Source of the DNA: an uncultured Cedecea sp.
GTDB lineage: Bacteria > Pseudomonadota > Gammaproteobacteria > Enterobacterales > Enterobacteriaceae
DNA: 64,000 bases
Direction of reading: 5' to 3'
Assembly (NCBI RefSeq): GCF_947498825.1
Contig: NZ_CANMLV010000026.1
Coordinates: forward strand, 1 to 64,000
Numbering within the stretch: the first letter of the stretch is position 1; each line of letters opens with the position of its first letter. The notes under the pieces were generated by a model. That model was not told the DNA's origin and did not search any database. It saw only the letters and a list, made by a program, of their open reading frames with translations. The translations under genes were made by a program, and so were the position numbers. This document shows positions 8,422-18,047 of the stretch, piece by piece.

Positions 8422-11400
8422 TTTACGCTCTCCTGTTTCTGGTCATTGCCTTCACCATCCAGCCAGTCAATATTTTTCATTTTACGCACAACAACGAACT
8501 CATCGCGGTTGGAACCGACTGTGCCATAGTAGTTAAAGCCGTATGCCAGCTGGGCATAGCCTCCGATCATATGGGTCGGTTTCGGGCTAATACGGGTCAC
8601 TGAGTTATGAATACCACCACGCTGGCCAGTTATTTCTGAGCCCGGTATATTCACGATGCGTTCCTGGGCGTGGTACATCATTGTCATACCCTCAGGAACT
8701 CGCTGGCTTACTACCGCGCGTGCTGTCAGGGCGCCATTATTGTTGAATACTTCAATCCAGTCGTTATCTTCGATGCCCAGATCTTTGGCGTCGATTTCAC
8801 TCATCCAGACAATCGGACCGCCGCGTGACAGGGTCAGCATCAGCAAGTTATCGCTGTAGGTAGAGTGAATGCCCCATTTCTGGTGCGGGGTCAGGAAGTT
8901 CAGCGCTTTCTCAGGGTTGCCGTTGGACTTCTTATTCATCACGCCTCGTACCGAACGCGTATCAATCGGTGGACGATAGACCAGCAGGCTTTCACCAAAA
9001 TCACGCATCCACTGATGATCCTGATAAAGCTGCTGGCGGCCTGACAGGGTGCGCCATGGGATCAGTTCATGAACGTTGGTATAACCGGCACTATAAGAAA
9101 CGTGCTCATCTTCAAGGCCGGACCAGGTCGGACTGGAGATGATTTTGCGCGGCTGGGCCTGAATATCGCGGAAGCGGATCTTCTCCTCTTCTTTGTTAAT
9201 CGCCAGGTGGGTATGGTCGCGTCCGGTAAACTCACTCAGAGCAGCCCAGGCTTTCACAGCTACCTGGCCGTTAGTTTCGGGTGCCAGGGTCAGGATCACT
9301 TCTGCGGCATCAATCGCTGAGTTGATCATCGGCTGGCCTTTGGCCGGACCTTCGGCTTTGGTGTAATTGAGTTTGCGCAGTAGATCCATCTCTTTCTGGG
9401 TATTCCAGGCAATCCCTTTGCCACCGTTACCCAAGGTATCCATCAATGGACCAACCGACGTAAAGCGCTCATAAGTGGCCGGATAATCACGTTCAACCGC
9501 TACCAAATGTGGCGCCGTTTTACCCGGGATCAGGTCGCATTCACCTTTTTTCCAGTCCACCACACCCAGTGGCTGCGCCAGCTCCGCGGCAGAGTCATGC
9601 TGGACAGGTAAAGTCACGAGGTCGGTTTCTTTACCTAAATGTCCGACACAAACTTCAGAGAATTTTTTGGCAATGCCTTTATAAATTTCCCAGTCGCTTT
9701 TTGACTCCCAGGCTGGATCCACGGCAGCAGAAAGAGGGTGAATAAACGGATGCATATCCGAAGTATTCATATCGTCCTTTTCATACCAGGTAGCGGTTGG
9801 CAGCACAATATCGGAGTACAGACAGGTACTCGACAGGCGGAAGTCCAGGGTGACGACCAGATCCAGTTTGCCATCCAGTCCGTTATCGACCCATTCGACC
9901 TCTTCCGGCATCACGCTGCCTTCTTGGCCCAAATCTTTCCCCTGAATACCGTTCTCAGTACCCAGCAGATATTTGAGCATGTACTCATGGCCTTTACCGG
10001 AAGAACCCAGCAGGTTGGAGCGCCAGACGAACAGATTGCGTGGATGGTTGTTACCCGCATCTGGCTGCTCAGCGGCAAAACGGATCTCGCCACTTTTCAG
10101 CTGTTGAGCGGTGTAGTCCGCCGGGCTCATACCGGCCGCTTCTGCCTGTTTCGCAATGGTCAGTGGGTTGGTATTAAGCTGAGGCGATGACGGCAGCCAA
10201 CCCATACGTTCAGCCCGCACGTTAAAATCAATCAGGTTGCCACTGTAGCGGGATTTATCCGCCAGGGGGGACAGCAACTCCTCAGCCTTCAGTGATTCAT
10301 AGCGCCACTGGCTGGAATGGTTATAGAAGAATGAGGTACTGTTCATATGGCGCGGCGGACGCTGCCAGTCGAGGGCGAATGCCAGCGGGGTCCAGCCCGT
10401 TTGTGGGCGCAGTTTTTCCTGGCCAACATAGTGGGCCCAGCCGCCTCCGCTTTGACCAATACAGCCACAGAACACCAGCATATTGATCAGACCACGGTAG
10501 TTGCTGTCCATGTGGAACCAGTGGTTCAGCCCTGCACCGACGATAATCATCGAACGGCCGTGGGTTTTATTGGCGTTATCGGCAAATTCACGGGCGATAC
10601 GGATGATGTTCTGACGTGAAACACCGGTAATTTTTTCAGCCCATGCCGGGGAATAGGCTTTGACATCGTCATAACTTGTGGCGCAGTTTTCGTCGTTCAG
10701 ACCACGATCCAGGCCGTAGTTTGCAAGCGTCAGGTCATAAACGGTAGTGACTAGCGCAGAACTTCCGTCCGCCAGAGAAATACGTTTCACTGGCAGTTTA
10801 TGCATCAACACGTTGTCGAGTTTCACGTTATTGAAGTGCTCTGAACTTTCACCACCAAAGTAAGGGAAGCCGACATCTGCGACATCATCATGATTGCCCA
10901 GCAAGCTTAAACGTAGTTCAGCTTCTTCACCGCTGGTGCCATCACGTTGCTCGAGATTCCATTTGCCTTTTTCACCCCAGCGATAACCAATCGAACCATT
11001 AGGTGCCAGTAACTCACCATTCTGGCTATCGATAGCGACAGTTTTCCACTGCGGATTATTTTCCTGGCCCAGACCGTCAATCAGATCAGAGGCACGCAAC
11101 ATGCGCCCTGCAGCATAGAATCCGTCACGTTCTTCCAGCATTACCAGCATCGGCATGTCGGTATAGCGACGCACGTAATCGGTAAAGTACTGGCTCGGTT
11201 TATCGAGATGGAACTCACGTAACATCACATGGCCCATCGCCAGCGCCATCGCGGCATCAGTACCTTGCTTAGGTGCCAGCCACTGATCGCAGAGTTTGGC
11301 TATTTCGGCATAATCTGGCGTGACAGCAACGGTTTTGGTGCCTTTGTAGCGTACTTCTGTGAAGAAGTGGGCGTCAGGAGTACGTGTTTGCGGAACGTTA

Positions 11401-12164
11401 GAACCCCAGGCAATGATATAGCTGGAGTTATACCAGTCTGCGGACTCCGGTACGTCGGTTTGCTCACCCCAAGTCATGGGAGATGCAGGAGGTAAGTCGC
11501 AATACCAGTCGTAGAAACTCAGACAGGTCCCGCCTATCAGAGACAGATAACGCGCGCCAGAAGCGTAAGAGACCATCGACATGGCCGGAATAGGTGAGAA
11601 GCCAGCGATACGGTCAGGGCCAAAAGTTTTGGCGGTGAAGACGTTTGCCGCGGCAATCAGCTCATTCACTTCCTGCCAGCTTGAACGGACAAATCCGCCG
11701 CGACCACGCGCTTGTTTATAACTTTTTGCCTGCTCGGGATCGTTGATGATGGAAGCCCAGGCATCCACTGGATCCGCGTGCCTTGTTTTCGCCTCGCGCC
11801 ACAGTTTGATCAGGCGTTTACGCATTAAAGGGTATTTCAGGCGGTTGGCGCTATACAGATACCAGGAATAGCTTGCACCACGCGGGCAGCCACGTGGTTC
11901 ATGGTTGGGCATATCCGGACGCGTGCGAGGGTAGTCGGTCTGCTGAGTTTCCCAAGTCACCAGGCCGCTTTTAACATAGATCTTCCAGCTACAGGAGCCC
12001 GTGCAGTTTACGCCATGTGTGGAACGGACAATTTTGTCATGCTGCCAGCGCTGGCGATAGCCTTCTTCCCAGTCACGATTGGTATCGAGCTGCTGGCCAT
12101 GTCCATCGGCAAAAGTTTCACCTTTCTGTTTAAAGTAACGAAACCGGTCAAGAAACTTGCTCAT
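8418..12164 (-). CDS. narG: Respiratory nitrate reductase, catalytic subunit alpha
   Basis: A 1248-residue molybdopterin (bis-MGD) enzyme that reduces nitrate to nitrite during anaerobic respiration. The FS0 cluster ligands are visible as H50, C54, C58 and C93 (HGVNCTGSC and RGCPRG), the His-coordinated cluster of this family. The segment SFYDWYCDLPP holds the Asp that ligates molybdenum in E. coli NarG. The N-terminus keeps the vestigial twin-arginine-like region of cytoplasmic NarG and has no cleavable signal. It leads the narGHJI operon, and a perfect FNR box sits about 95-110 bp upstream. Confidence 0.97.
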   Translation of the reverse strand: MSKFLDRFRYFKQKGETFADGHGQQLDTNRDWEEGYRQRWQHDKIVRSTHGVNCTGSCSWKIYVKSGLVTWETQQTDYPRTRPDMPNHEPRGCPRGASYSWYLYSANRLKYPLMRKRLIKLWREAKTRHADPVDAWASIINDPEQAKSYKQARGRGGFVRSSWQEVNELIAAANVFTAKTFGPDRIAGFSPIPAMSMVSYASGARYLSLIGGTCLSFYDWYCDLPPASPMTWGEQTDVPESADWYNSSYIIAWGSNVPQTRTPDAHFFTEVRYKGTKTVAVTPDYAEIAKLCDQWLAPKQGTDAAMALAMGHVMLREFHLDKPSQYFTDYVRRYTDMPMLVMLEERDGFYAAGRMLRASDLIDGLGQENNPQWKTVAIDSQNGELLAPNGSIGYRWGEKGKWNLEQRDGTSGEEAELRLSLLGNHDDVADVGFPYFGGESSEHFNNVKLDNVLMHKLPVKRISLADGSSALVTTVYDLTLANYGLDRGLNDENCATSYDDVKAYSPAWAEKITGVSRQNIIRIAREFADNANKTHGRSMIIVGAGLNHWFHMDSNYRGLINMLVFCGCIGQSGGGWAHYVGQEKLRPQTGWTPLAFALDWQRPPRHMNSTSFFYNHSSQWRYESLKAEELLSPLADKSRYSGNLIDFNVRAERMGWLPSSPQLNTNPLTIAKQAEAAGMSPADYTAQQLKSGEIRFAAEQPDAGNNHPRNLFVWRSNLLGSSGKGHEYMLKYLLGTENGIQGKDLGQEGSVMPEEVEWVDNGLDGKLDLVVTLDFRLSSTCLYSDIVLPTATWYEKDDMNTSDMHPFIHPLSAAVDPAWESKSDWEIYKGIAKKFSEVCVGHLGKETDLVTLPVQHDSAAELAQPLGVVDWKKGECDLIPGKTAPHLVAVERDYPATYERFTSVGPLMDTLGNGGKGIAWNTQKEMDLLRKLNYTKAEGPAKGQPMINSAIDAAEVILTLAPETNGQVAVKAWAALSEFTGRDHTHLAINKEEEKIRFRDIQAQPRKIISSPTWSGLEDEHVSYSAGYTNVHELIPWRTLSGRQQLYQDHQWMRDFGESLLVYRPPIDTRSVRGVMNKKSNGNPEKALNFLTPHQKWGIHSTYSDNLLMLTLSRGGPIVWMSEIDAKDLGIEDNDWIEVFNNNGALTARAVVSQRVPEGMTMMYHAQERIVNIPGSEITGQRGGIHNSVTRISPKPTHMIGGYAQLAYGFNYYGTVGSNRDEFVVVRKMKNIDWLDGEGNDQKQESVK

Positions 12165-12486
12165 CGGTGTTCTCCTGATGTGGAGCCTGGAGGCTCTATC
12201 TTATAAATACGACATTGCTTATTTGATTTGCACGATATCCCGACTCATTGCGTGGATAATTGATAACGATCAACTGTGAAAGGGATGATTGAGGCGGTCG
12301 TGGGATATATACCACTAAAGTATCAATAGGCTAACCTCTCTCAATCAATTGAAAATAATATGTTTTTTATAATAAATACCTGATTGTGGTGATGGCGATT
12401 GAGGCTGTCAGTTATTAAGGGGTAAGTCTCAGCGGAGAAGAGGAAGTGAATGGTGCAGCCATTCATACAGGGAATTTTAAGATAAA
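12165..12486. other. narG promoter region
   Basis: Gene-free stretch holding the narG ribosome site (AGGAGAA just before the start at 12164) and the FNR box at 12260-12273. Left of the narK terminator nothing else is recognised; short minus-strand frames here look random. Confidence 0.6.
12260..12273 (-). promoter_or_regulatory. FNR box upstream of narG
   Basis: A perfect inverted repeat, TTGAT-CGTT-ATCAA on the minus strand, identical to the known E. coli narG FNR site including the spacer. It predicts oxygen-responsive activation of narGHJI. Confidence 0.9.
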
Positions 12487-12508
12487 AAAGTGCGGCCTGA
12501 GCCGCACC
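12487..12508 (-). terminator. narK terminator hairpin, distal copy (target-site duplicate)
   Basis: Stem GTGCGGC/GCCGCAC with a 4-base loop. On the minus strand it is followed by a six-T tract (A's at 12484-12489), so it is the rho-independent terminator of narK. The same 22 bases recur at 12648-12669. Confidence 0.85.
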
Positions 12509-12647
12509 GGGAATGATGAAAAACCTTAAGTTAACTCTGAATAAATAAAGACCGCCTAATAAAAACAAGGAAAATCAATTTATTGATTTTCGGCGGCTTA
12601 CCACAAAGAAGGAAAAACCACGTTTTTTCCTTCTTTGTCAGCAATCA
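12509..12647. mobile_element. Terminator-inserted miniature element, copy 2 (139 bp)
   Basis: Second copy of the element at 5326-5465, in the same orientation, between two identical 22-bp copies of the narK terminator hairpin. The right half (from GGAAAATCAATT to CAGCAATC) is almost identical to copy 1; the left half is only partly similar. The outer arms of stem A here are CCGCC/GGCGG instead of TCAGC/GCTGA, while stem B (15 bp) is unchanged. No coding capacity. Confidence 0.75.
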
Positions 12648-12669
12648 AAGTGCGGCCTGAGCCGCACCA
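12648..12669 (-). terminator. narK terminator hairpin, proximal copy lacking U-tract
   Basis: Same 22 bases as 12487-12508. On the minus strand only TTT follows before the element begins, so this copy alone should terminate weakly. Confidence 0.75.
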
Positions 12670-12691
12670 TAAATTACGATATTCGGTTGCA

Positions 12692-14083
12692 CTATTTTGA
12701 AGATTTACGGCCGTAAACAGCCCAGGTCACCACCACACAAACGACATAGAACACGAGGAAGATTTTCATCGCTCCTGCGGGAGAACCGGTTAATGCCAGT
12801 GAGGTTCCGAATGCTTTAGGAATAAAGAATCCACCAATGGCGCCAATCGCGGAGATAAAGCCGAGCGCTGCAGCGGTATCAGTGGCGGCCTCACGTAGCG
12901 CCTGATCTTCACTTCCTCCCTGTGCTTTGATGCGATCCATGGTTAATTTGCGGAAGATAACTGAGATCATCTGGAAGGTAGAACCACTCCCCAGACCCGC
13001 GGTTAAAAACAGCATCAGGAACACCACGAAGAAGGCAATAAAACTGCCCCCAACCCCGTTATTAGGCAGTGTGAGGAAGAGTAGTGCGCTGAAAATGGCC
13101 ATAAAGATAAAGTTTATCAGCGAGACTTTAATTCCGCCGAATTTGTCGGAAATAGCACCCCCAGCGGAGCGCGCTAAAGCACCCAGTAACGGACCAAAGA
13201 AAGCAAAATGCAGGATATTGATATCAGGAAACTGGGTTTTTGCCAGCATGGCAAAACCGGCAGAAAAGCCAATAAACGAACCAAAGGTTGCCAGATAGAG
13301 TGCGCCCATAATCCATAAATGCGCACGCTTAAGCACCGGTAACTGCTCTTTTAAAGAGGCTTTAAATGTTCCCAGATCGTTCATACCAAACCAGGCCGCC
13401 AGCGTACATATTGCCAGCGGTAGCACCCAGATCCATGCCGCATTTTCAAGGTATAGCTTTGTGCCATCTGCCTGGTCAATACCCGTTCCGCCGAAGACCG
13501 CAAACATAGAAAGTGAGATAGCCAGCGGCGCAATCAGCTGCATCACGCTCACGCCCAGATTACCCAGCCCACCGTTAATACCCAGGGCTCCACCTTGTTT
13601 GGCTTTCGGGAAGAAGAAACTGATATTCGCCATGCTGGAAGCAAAGTTTGCCCCGGCAAAACCACAGAGTAACGAGATAGTGATAAACACGCTAAACGGC
13701 GTTTCCGGGTTTTGTACCGCTATGCCTAACCACAGACAAGGGATCATCAGGATCCCGGTGCTGAATGCCGTCCAGCGACGGCCACCACATATCGGGATCA
13801 TAAAAGAGTAGGGCACCCGCAATAAAGCACCGGAAACAGAGGGGAGTGCGGTTAGCATAAAAAGTTGATCGGTGGTGAAGTTAAAACCGGCCCTATTCAG
13901 ATTAACCGCAACGGCGCTGAATAGCATCCAGACACAGAACGAAAGCAATAAACAGGGTACTGAAATCCATAAATTCCGTCGGGCAATACCTTGCCCTCTG
14001 CTTTGCCAGAATACGGGATCTTCTGGTCTCCATTCGGTGATAAGAGATCCCGTGTTTTGGCGACTATCGGGTGACTGAGACAT
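12692..14083 (-). CDS. narK: Nitrate/nitrite transporter NarK
   Basis: A 463-residue major facilitator protein with 12 predicted membrane segments that exchanges external nitrate for internal nitrite. Family marks are the GFAGANFASSMANISFFFP segment and GLGSGSTFQMISVIF, the two nitrate-signature glycine-rich helices. Length equals E. coli NarK. The ATG at 14083 is preferred: GAGG lies five bases before it, while the in-frame GTG two codons upstream has none. It lies upstream of and codirectional with narGHJI, with its own terminator and FNR box. Confidence 0.95.
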   Translation of the reverse strand: MSQSPDSRQNTGSLITEWRPEDPVFWQSRGQGIARRNLWISVPCLLLSFCVWMLFSAVAVNLNRAGFNFTTDQLFMLTALPSVSGALLRVPYSFMIPICGGRRWTAFSTGILMIPCLWLGIAVQNPETPFSVFITISLLCGFAGANFASSMANISFFFPKAKQGGALGINGGLGNLGVSVMQLIAPLAISLSMFAVFGGTGIDQADGTKLYLENAAWIWVLPLAICTLAAWFGMNDLGTFKASLKEQLPVLKRAHLWIMGALYLATFGSFIGFSAGFAMLAKTQFPDINILHFAFFGPLLGALARSAGGAISDKFGGIKVSLINFIFMAIFSALLFLTLPNNGVGGSFIAFFVVFLMLFLTAGLGSGSTFQMISVIFRKLTMDRIKAQGGSEDQALREAATDTAAALGFISAIGAIGGFFIPKAFGTSLALTGSPAGAMKIFLVFYVVCVVVTWAVYGRKSSK

Positions 14084-14142
14084 AAACACCTCAAAAAGTG
14101 TGGGTAAATCTCGTCACATTAGGTATTCACCAGGAATTAAAA

Positions 14143-14156
14143 TTGATGTGAATCAA
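14143..14156 (-). promoter_or_regulatory. FNR box upstream of narK
   Basis: Perfect TTGAT-GTGA-ATCAA (plus-strand reading) centred about 66 bp before the narK ATG, which would fit the usual -41.5 activating position if transcription starts near 14108. Confidence 0.88.
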
Positions 14157-14313
14157 GGGACAACCTATCAGATTAACAACTGAAAAAGAGACATCATTCT
14201 TAGTGAGTAATACAAAACACGGAAAATAGTGTGTTTTTTCACATGGCTGAAAACGATTCGCTGTCAGTCTGTATCTTGATATACCGCCTTTGGCAATTAG
14301 TGAGTAATCCTTA

Positions 14314-14333
14314 CGGAGTATGGGTATACTCCG
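14314..14333. promoter_or_regulatory. Inverted repeat in the narX promoter
   Basis: CGGAGTAT and ATACTCCG form an 8-bp perfect inverted repeat with a 4-base spacer, about 57-76 bp before the narX start. It overlaps a NarL-type heptamer. Operator role is a guess. Confidence 0.35.
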
Positions 14334-14389
14334 ACTAATGTCCGAGAATATTTGACTGGCTTTTCTCTTGCCCCGGAGATCCTTTGTTC

Positions 14390-16174
14390 ATGCTTAAACG
14401 TTTATTGACACCACTCACTCTGTTCAACCAACTGGCCTTAATTGTGTTGGTATTGGCGCTGTTGGGGGTTGCGGGCATGAGTCTTTCCGGCTGGCTGGCT
14501 CAGGGGATTCAGGGGAATGCACACGCAATCAATAAAGCGGGATCGATGCGTATGCAAAGCTATCGTTTATTGGCAGCAGTTCCGCTAAATGAACAAGATA
14601 ATGCCCTGTTAGAGGAGATGGAAAAAACCACGTTCAGTGTTGATCTGCAAGTCGCAGCAGAACAGGACTCTCAGCAAGACAGACTAAAGGCACTGCAGCG
14701 TTACTGGCGTGAAGAGTTAGCTCCCTCCCTGCGGCAAGCGAAAAATATTGAGCAAGTTAAACCATATATTACTGATTATGTCGGGAAGATTGATCGGTTA
14801 GTGACGAATTTTGATCGTATGACCGAATCACGTTTGCAGCGCATTGTGCAGCTCCAACTGGGTATGGCCGTGTTGATGGGGTTGCTGATTATTTTTACCG
14901 TTATCTGGCTATATCAGCGATTGATACGCCCGTGGCAAGAATTACTGCTAACAGCAAAGGCTATCGGAAAACGGGATTTTACCCACCGTGTAAAAATCCG
15001 GGGGCGTAATGAGATGGCGAGCTTAGGGGTGGCCTTAAACAGTATGTCCGCGGAGCTGTCAGCAAGTTATGCCAGTCTTGAACAGCGAGTGAGTGAGAAA
15101 ACCACCGGACTTGAGCAAAAAAATCAAATACTGTCATTTCTCTATCAGGCCAATCGACGCCTGCATTCGCAAGCACCGTTATGCCAGCGTTTGTGTTCAG
15201 TGCTGAATGAGTTACAGCATTTAACCCCACTACAAAATATCGAACTGCGGGTTTATGAATATGAAGATGAAGAGAGCTATGAAAAATATTCTTATCAACC
15301 AGACAGTAAGTGCGCGGCCCGGAGCTGTACTCTCTGTCCCCGTGAAGCCCCCCCACCTGTTGGTGAAGGCGTAGTGCAAAAATTTCGTCTGGCCGATAAC
15401 CATACCCAGTATGGTTTGGTGCTTGCTTTGCTGCCGGAAGGCTATACGCTCACGAATGATGAGCAACAGTTTATTTTAACCTTGATGGAGCAGCTGACCG
15501 TTACCCTGGCCCTTGAACGGCAGTTTGAACGCAAACAGCAACTGATGGTCATGGAAGAACGTTCAGCGATTGCCCGCGAGCTACACGACTCTATCGCACA
15601 ATCCCTTTCTTGTCTGAAAATGCAGGTCAGTTGTTTGCAAATGCAAAGTGAGGCGCTGCCCGGTGAAATGCAGACATTGTTGGGGCAGATGCGTAATGAA
15701 CTGAATACCTCATGGCTGCAATTACGGGAATTACTGACGACCTTCCGGCTGCAGTTGACTGAGCCGGGTTTGCGGCCGGCACTGGAAGCCTGTAGCCGGG
15801 AATTTAGTGAAAAACTCGGGTTCACGGTTAGTCTTGATTATCAGGTCCCACCGTACTGCGTCCCTTCACATCAAGCGATTCACTTAGTGCAAATTACCCG
15901 GGAAGCACTCAATAATAGTCTGAAACATGCTGGTGCCACCGCCTGTGGCATTAACGTCATTTATAATAATAACCAAATAACATTAACTTTATGGGATAAC
16001 GGTCGGGGGATATCCGACAACGGTGAACGGAAAAATCATTACGGAATGATTATTATGCGGGACCGCGCGCAAAGCTTGAAAGGTGACTATCAGGTGAGCA
16101 CACGTCCGGGTGGTGGTACCCAAATCATCGTCAGCTTTCATCCCGAAATACCCACAGGAGTAAATCATGAGTAA
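14390..16174 (+). CDS. narX: Nitrate/nitrite sensor histidine kinase NarX
   Basis: A 594-residue inner-membrane kinase that senses nitrate and nitrite and phosphorylates NarL. Order: membrane segment (about 13-38), periplasmic sensor with the P-box nitrate-binding helix ([13 protein letters not shown] near 50), second membrane segment (about 163-183), HAMP linker, a cysteine-containing central module ([12 protein letters not shown]), HisKA_3 dimerisation helix with [11 protein letters not shown] carrying the phospho-histidine, and an HATPase domain. The C-rich centre and P-box match E. coli NarX rather than NarQ. ATG at 14390 gives the conserved MLKRLL start; GGAG is 11 bases upstream. The stop overlaps narL by eight bases. 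Confidence 0.96.
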   Translation: MLKRLLTPLTLFNQLALIVLVLALLGVAGMSLSGWLAQGIQGNAHAINKAGSMRMQSYRLLAAVPLNEQDNALLEEMEKTTFSVDLQVAAEQDSQQDRLKALQRYWREELAPSLRQAKNIEQVKPYITDYVGKIDRLVTNFDRMTESRLQRIVQLQLGMAVLMGLLIIFTVIWLYQRLIRPWQELLLTAKAIGKRDFTHRVKIRGRNEMASLGVALNSMSAELSASYASLEQRVSEKTTGLEQKNQILSFLYQANRRLHSQAPLCQRLCSVLNELQHLTPLQNIELRVYEYEDEESYEKYSYQPDSKCAARSCTLCPREAPPPVGEGVVQKFRLADNHTQYGLVLALLPEGYTLTNDEQQFILTLMEQLTVTLALERQFERKQQLMVMEERSAIARELHDSIAQSLSCLKMQVSCLQMQSEALPGEMQTLLGQMRNELNTSWLQLRELLTTFRLQLTEPGLRPALEACSREFSEKLGFTVSLDYQVPPYCVPSHQAIHLVQITREALNNSLKHAGATACGINVIYNNNQITLTLWDNGRGISDNGERKNHYGMIIMRDRAQSLKGDYQVSTRPGGGTQIIVSFHPEIPTGVNHE

Positions 16175-16817
16175 TCCGGAAGCATCGACTATTTTACTGA
16201 TTGATGATCATCCCATGTTGCGCACCGGCGTTAAACAATTGATCGGTATGGCCCCTGATCTGAAGGTCATCGGTGAAGCGGGAAATGGGGAAACCGGCGT
16301 AATGCTTGCTGAGGAGCTGGATCCGGATTTGATTTTACTGGATCTTAATATGCCCGGTATGAATGGCCTGGAAACGTTGGATCGTCTGCGTGAAAAATCG
16401 CTCTCTGGCAGCATTGTGGTATTCACCGTGTCAAACCATGAAGAAGATGTGGTTACCGCGCTGAAAAGAGGTGCAGATGGTTATCTGTTAAAAGATATGG
16501 AACCGGAAGATTTACTCAAAGCATTACAACAAGCGGCCTCAGGGGAAATTGTTTTAAGCGAAGCATTAACCCCGGTACTGGCGGCAAGTTTGCGGGCCAA
16601 CCGGGCAACATCTGACCGGGATGTTAATCTCCTCACCCCGCGTGAGCGCGATATTCTGAAACTTATCGCCCAGAGTTTGCCTAATAAAATGATTGCGCGT
16701 CGCCTGGATATTACGGAAAGCACGGTAAAAGTTCATGTTAAGCATCTGCTGAAGAAGATGAAGCTCAAATCCCGTGTTGAAGCTGCGGTGTGGGTGCATC
16801 AGGAACGTATTTTCTAG
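16167..16817 (+). CDS. narL: Nitrate/nitrite response regulator NarL
   Basis: A 216-residue two-component regulator: CheY-like receiver (DDH at 13-15, phospho-acceptor D59 in LLDLNMPG, conserved K109-type lysine in YLLKDME) followed by a LuxR-type helix-turn-helix ([14 protein letters not shown] and [15 protein letters not shown]). It should activate narK and narGHJI and repress alternative respiratory genes when nitrate is present. Translationally coupled to narX. It ends 14 bases from the convergent Crp/Fnr-type gene. Confidence 0.96.
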   Translation: MSNPEASTILLIDDHPMLRTGVKQLIGMAPDLKVIGEAGNGETGVMLAEELDPDLILLDLNMPGMNGLETLDRLREKSLSGSIVVFTVSNHEEDVVTALKRGADGYLLKDMEPEDLLKALQQAASGEIVLSEALTPVLAASLRANRATSDRDVNLLTPRERDILKLIAQSLPNKMIARRLDITESTVKVHVKHLLKKMKLKSRVEAAVWVHQERIF

Positions 16818-16831
16818 CGTTTTCCCGGATA

Positions 16832-17548
16832 TTAAAACGGACGCTGGGCAGGTATTGCCAGTGCTGTCAGATAGGATATGTCAATAATGTGTATCCTGTC
16901 TTTATCTATGTCAATCAAGGCTTTATGTCGCCATCCAGAAAGCAGGCGACTGAGCGTTTCATAGCGAATACCCAATTTTGTTGCTAACTGCCCGCGCGAT
17001 AACGGCAGCATGATGTCATCGGATTGCTGACGGCGTTTGAGATCAAGCAAATAAGCGGCCAGACGCTGCTCTGCGGTACTGGAGGTCAGCCAGTCAATAT
17101 GGTTAATATTTTCGTAAAGCTGCAAGCTGAACTTAGACAAAAGCTGAACCATAATGGCCGGGCAGGCATGGCACAATGACAAAATAGCCTGTTTTTCCAG
17201 CATCAGTGCACTACCTCCTGTGTGTGCCCGCAGGCTCATCGGAAAGCGATTATGGGGCATAAACACTGCAGCAATAGCCACCAAATCTCCCGGAGTAAAC
17301 ATCCCAAAGACTTTTTCTTCACCCGACCAGGTATGACGTAACACGTCAATCTGTCCGGTAATGATTAGCGGGCAGACTTTTACCTCCTCACCTTCACGGC
17401 TAATCAGCGTCTCTGCCGCAAACTCACGATAGCTGCAGGTCTTGAGAAGCACAGCTAAATCGTCCTCTTTTGCTGCTTTAAAGAGTGGGCAGGATCTGAG
17501 AATTTCCAGGGATTGTTCGGGGGGAAGGGGCTTTGTGACAAATGTCAT
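16832..17548 (-). CDS. Crp/Fnr-family transcriptional regulator
   Basis: A 238-residue regulator with a cyclic-nucleotide-binding-type beta-roll (about 20-140), a dimerisation helix, and a C-terminal Crp-type winged helix with LSRGQLATKLGIRYETLSRLLSGW as recognition region. It lacks the N-terminal cysteine set of FNR and the cAMP-contact residues of CRP are not obvious, so it is neither of those. The size and the neighbouring nitrate genes suggest the heme/NO-sensing DNR-like branch or HcpR, but I cannot assign it. It faces a cupin-methyltransferase pair across a 148-bp divergent region, its likely target. A good ribosome site (AGGAAAG) precedes the ATG. Confidence 0.75.
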   Translation of the reverse strand: MTFVTKPLPPEQSLEILRSCPLFKAAKEDDLAVLLKTCSYREFAAETLISREGEEVKVCPLIITGQIDVLRHTWSGEEKVFGMFTPGDLVAIAAVFMPHNRFPMSLRAHTGGSALMLEKQAILSLCHACPAIMVQLLSKFSLQLYENINHIDWLTSSTAEQRLAAYLLDLKRRQQSDDIMLPLSRGQLATKLGIRYETLSRLLSGWRHKALIDIDKDRIHIIDISYLTALAIPAQRPF

Positions 17549-17696
17549 AGGTCTTTCCTCTCAGTGCGGCCAGAATGTAACGCAAATAATAACCACTCGC
17601 ATTAAGTAATGTACCTCATCCTTTTGTATTAAGTACAGGCGCTGAGGCTATATGACCAGGCCCGGTATTGACCTATAAAATTTAAGGATATCGAAT

Positions 17697-18044
17697 ATGA
17701 CGACCAATACGATTACACCTGCAGAAGCTCTGACAATTACAGGCCTGGTGAATTATACCGAGCAGGGGATTGCCAGCCGCGTTCTTGCCAGAAACGGTGG
17801 CGGTAATATTACCCTGTTTGCCTTTGATAAAGGCCAGTCACTGTCTGAGCATAGCGCGCCATTTGATGCGATTGTCATGGTACCAGAAGGTTCACTAATC
17901 CTGACGATTGCCGGTAAGCCCGTACTGACAAAACCGGGGGATATTGTACGTATGCCTGCCAATATTCCCCATGCTGTTGATGCGCCTGAGCAAGCCAAAA
18001 TGCTGCTGGTGATGTTACGTGAACCAGAGAAAAAACAGGATTAA
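17697..18044 (+). CDS. Small cupin-domain protein
   Basis: A 115-residue single-domain cupin. The second cupin motif region reads PGDIVRMPANIPHAVDAPE, and GQSLSEHSAPFDAIVMVPEG is the first. One metal ligand His is visible in each motif, fewer than in catalytic cupins, so a small-molecule or metal-binding role is as likely as catalysis. AAGGAT lies ahead of the ATG. The methyltransferase gene begins three bases after its stop, so the two form an operon, divergent from the Crp/Fnr regulator. Confidence 0.75.
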   Translation: MTTNTITPAEALTITGLVNYTEQGIASRVLARNGGGNITLFAFDKGQSLSEHSAPFDAIVMVPEGSLILTIAGKPVLTKPGDIVRMPANIPHAVDAPEQAKMLLVMLREPEKKQD

Positions 18045-18047
18045 ATC

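Larger units (their letters stand above)
14084..14389. promoter_or_regulatory. narK-narX divergent control region
   Basis: About 300 bp between the divergent starts. It holds the FNR box for narK (14143-14156) and an 8-bp inverted repeat ahead of narX (14314-14333). NarL heptamers are expected here, but only one clear match (TACCCAT, minus strand 14320-14326) was picked out by eye. Confidence 0.6.

Noticed and set aside
12341-12568. 75-codon minus-strand ORF upstream of narG
   Set aside because: It runs through the narK terminator and the inserted element and resembles no protein.
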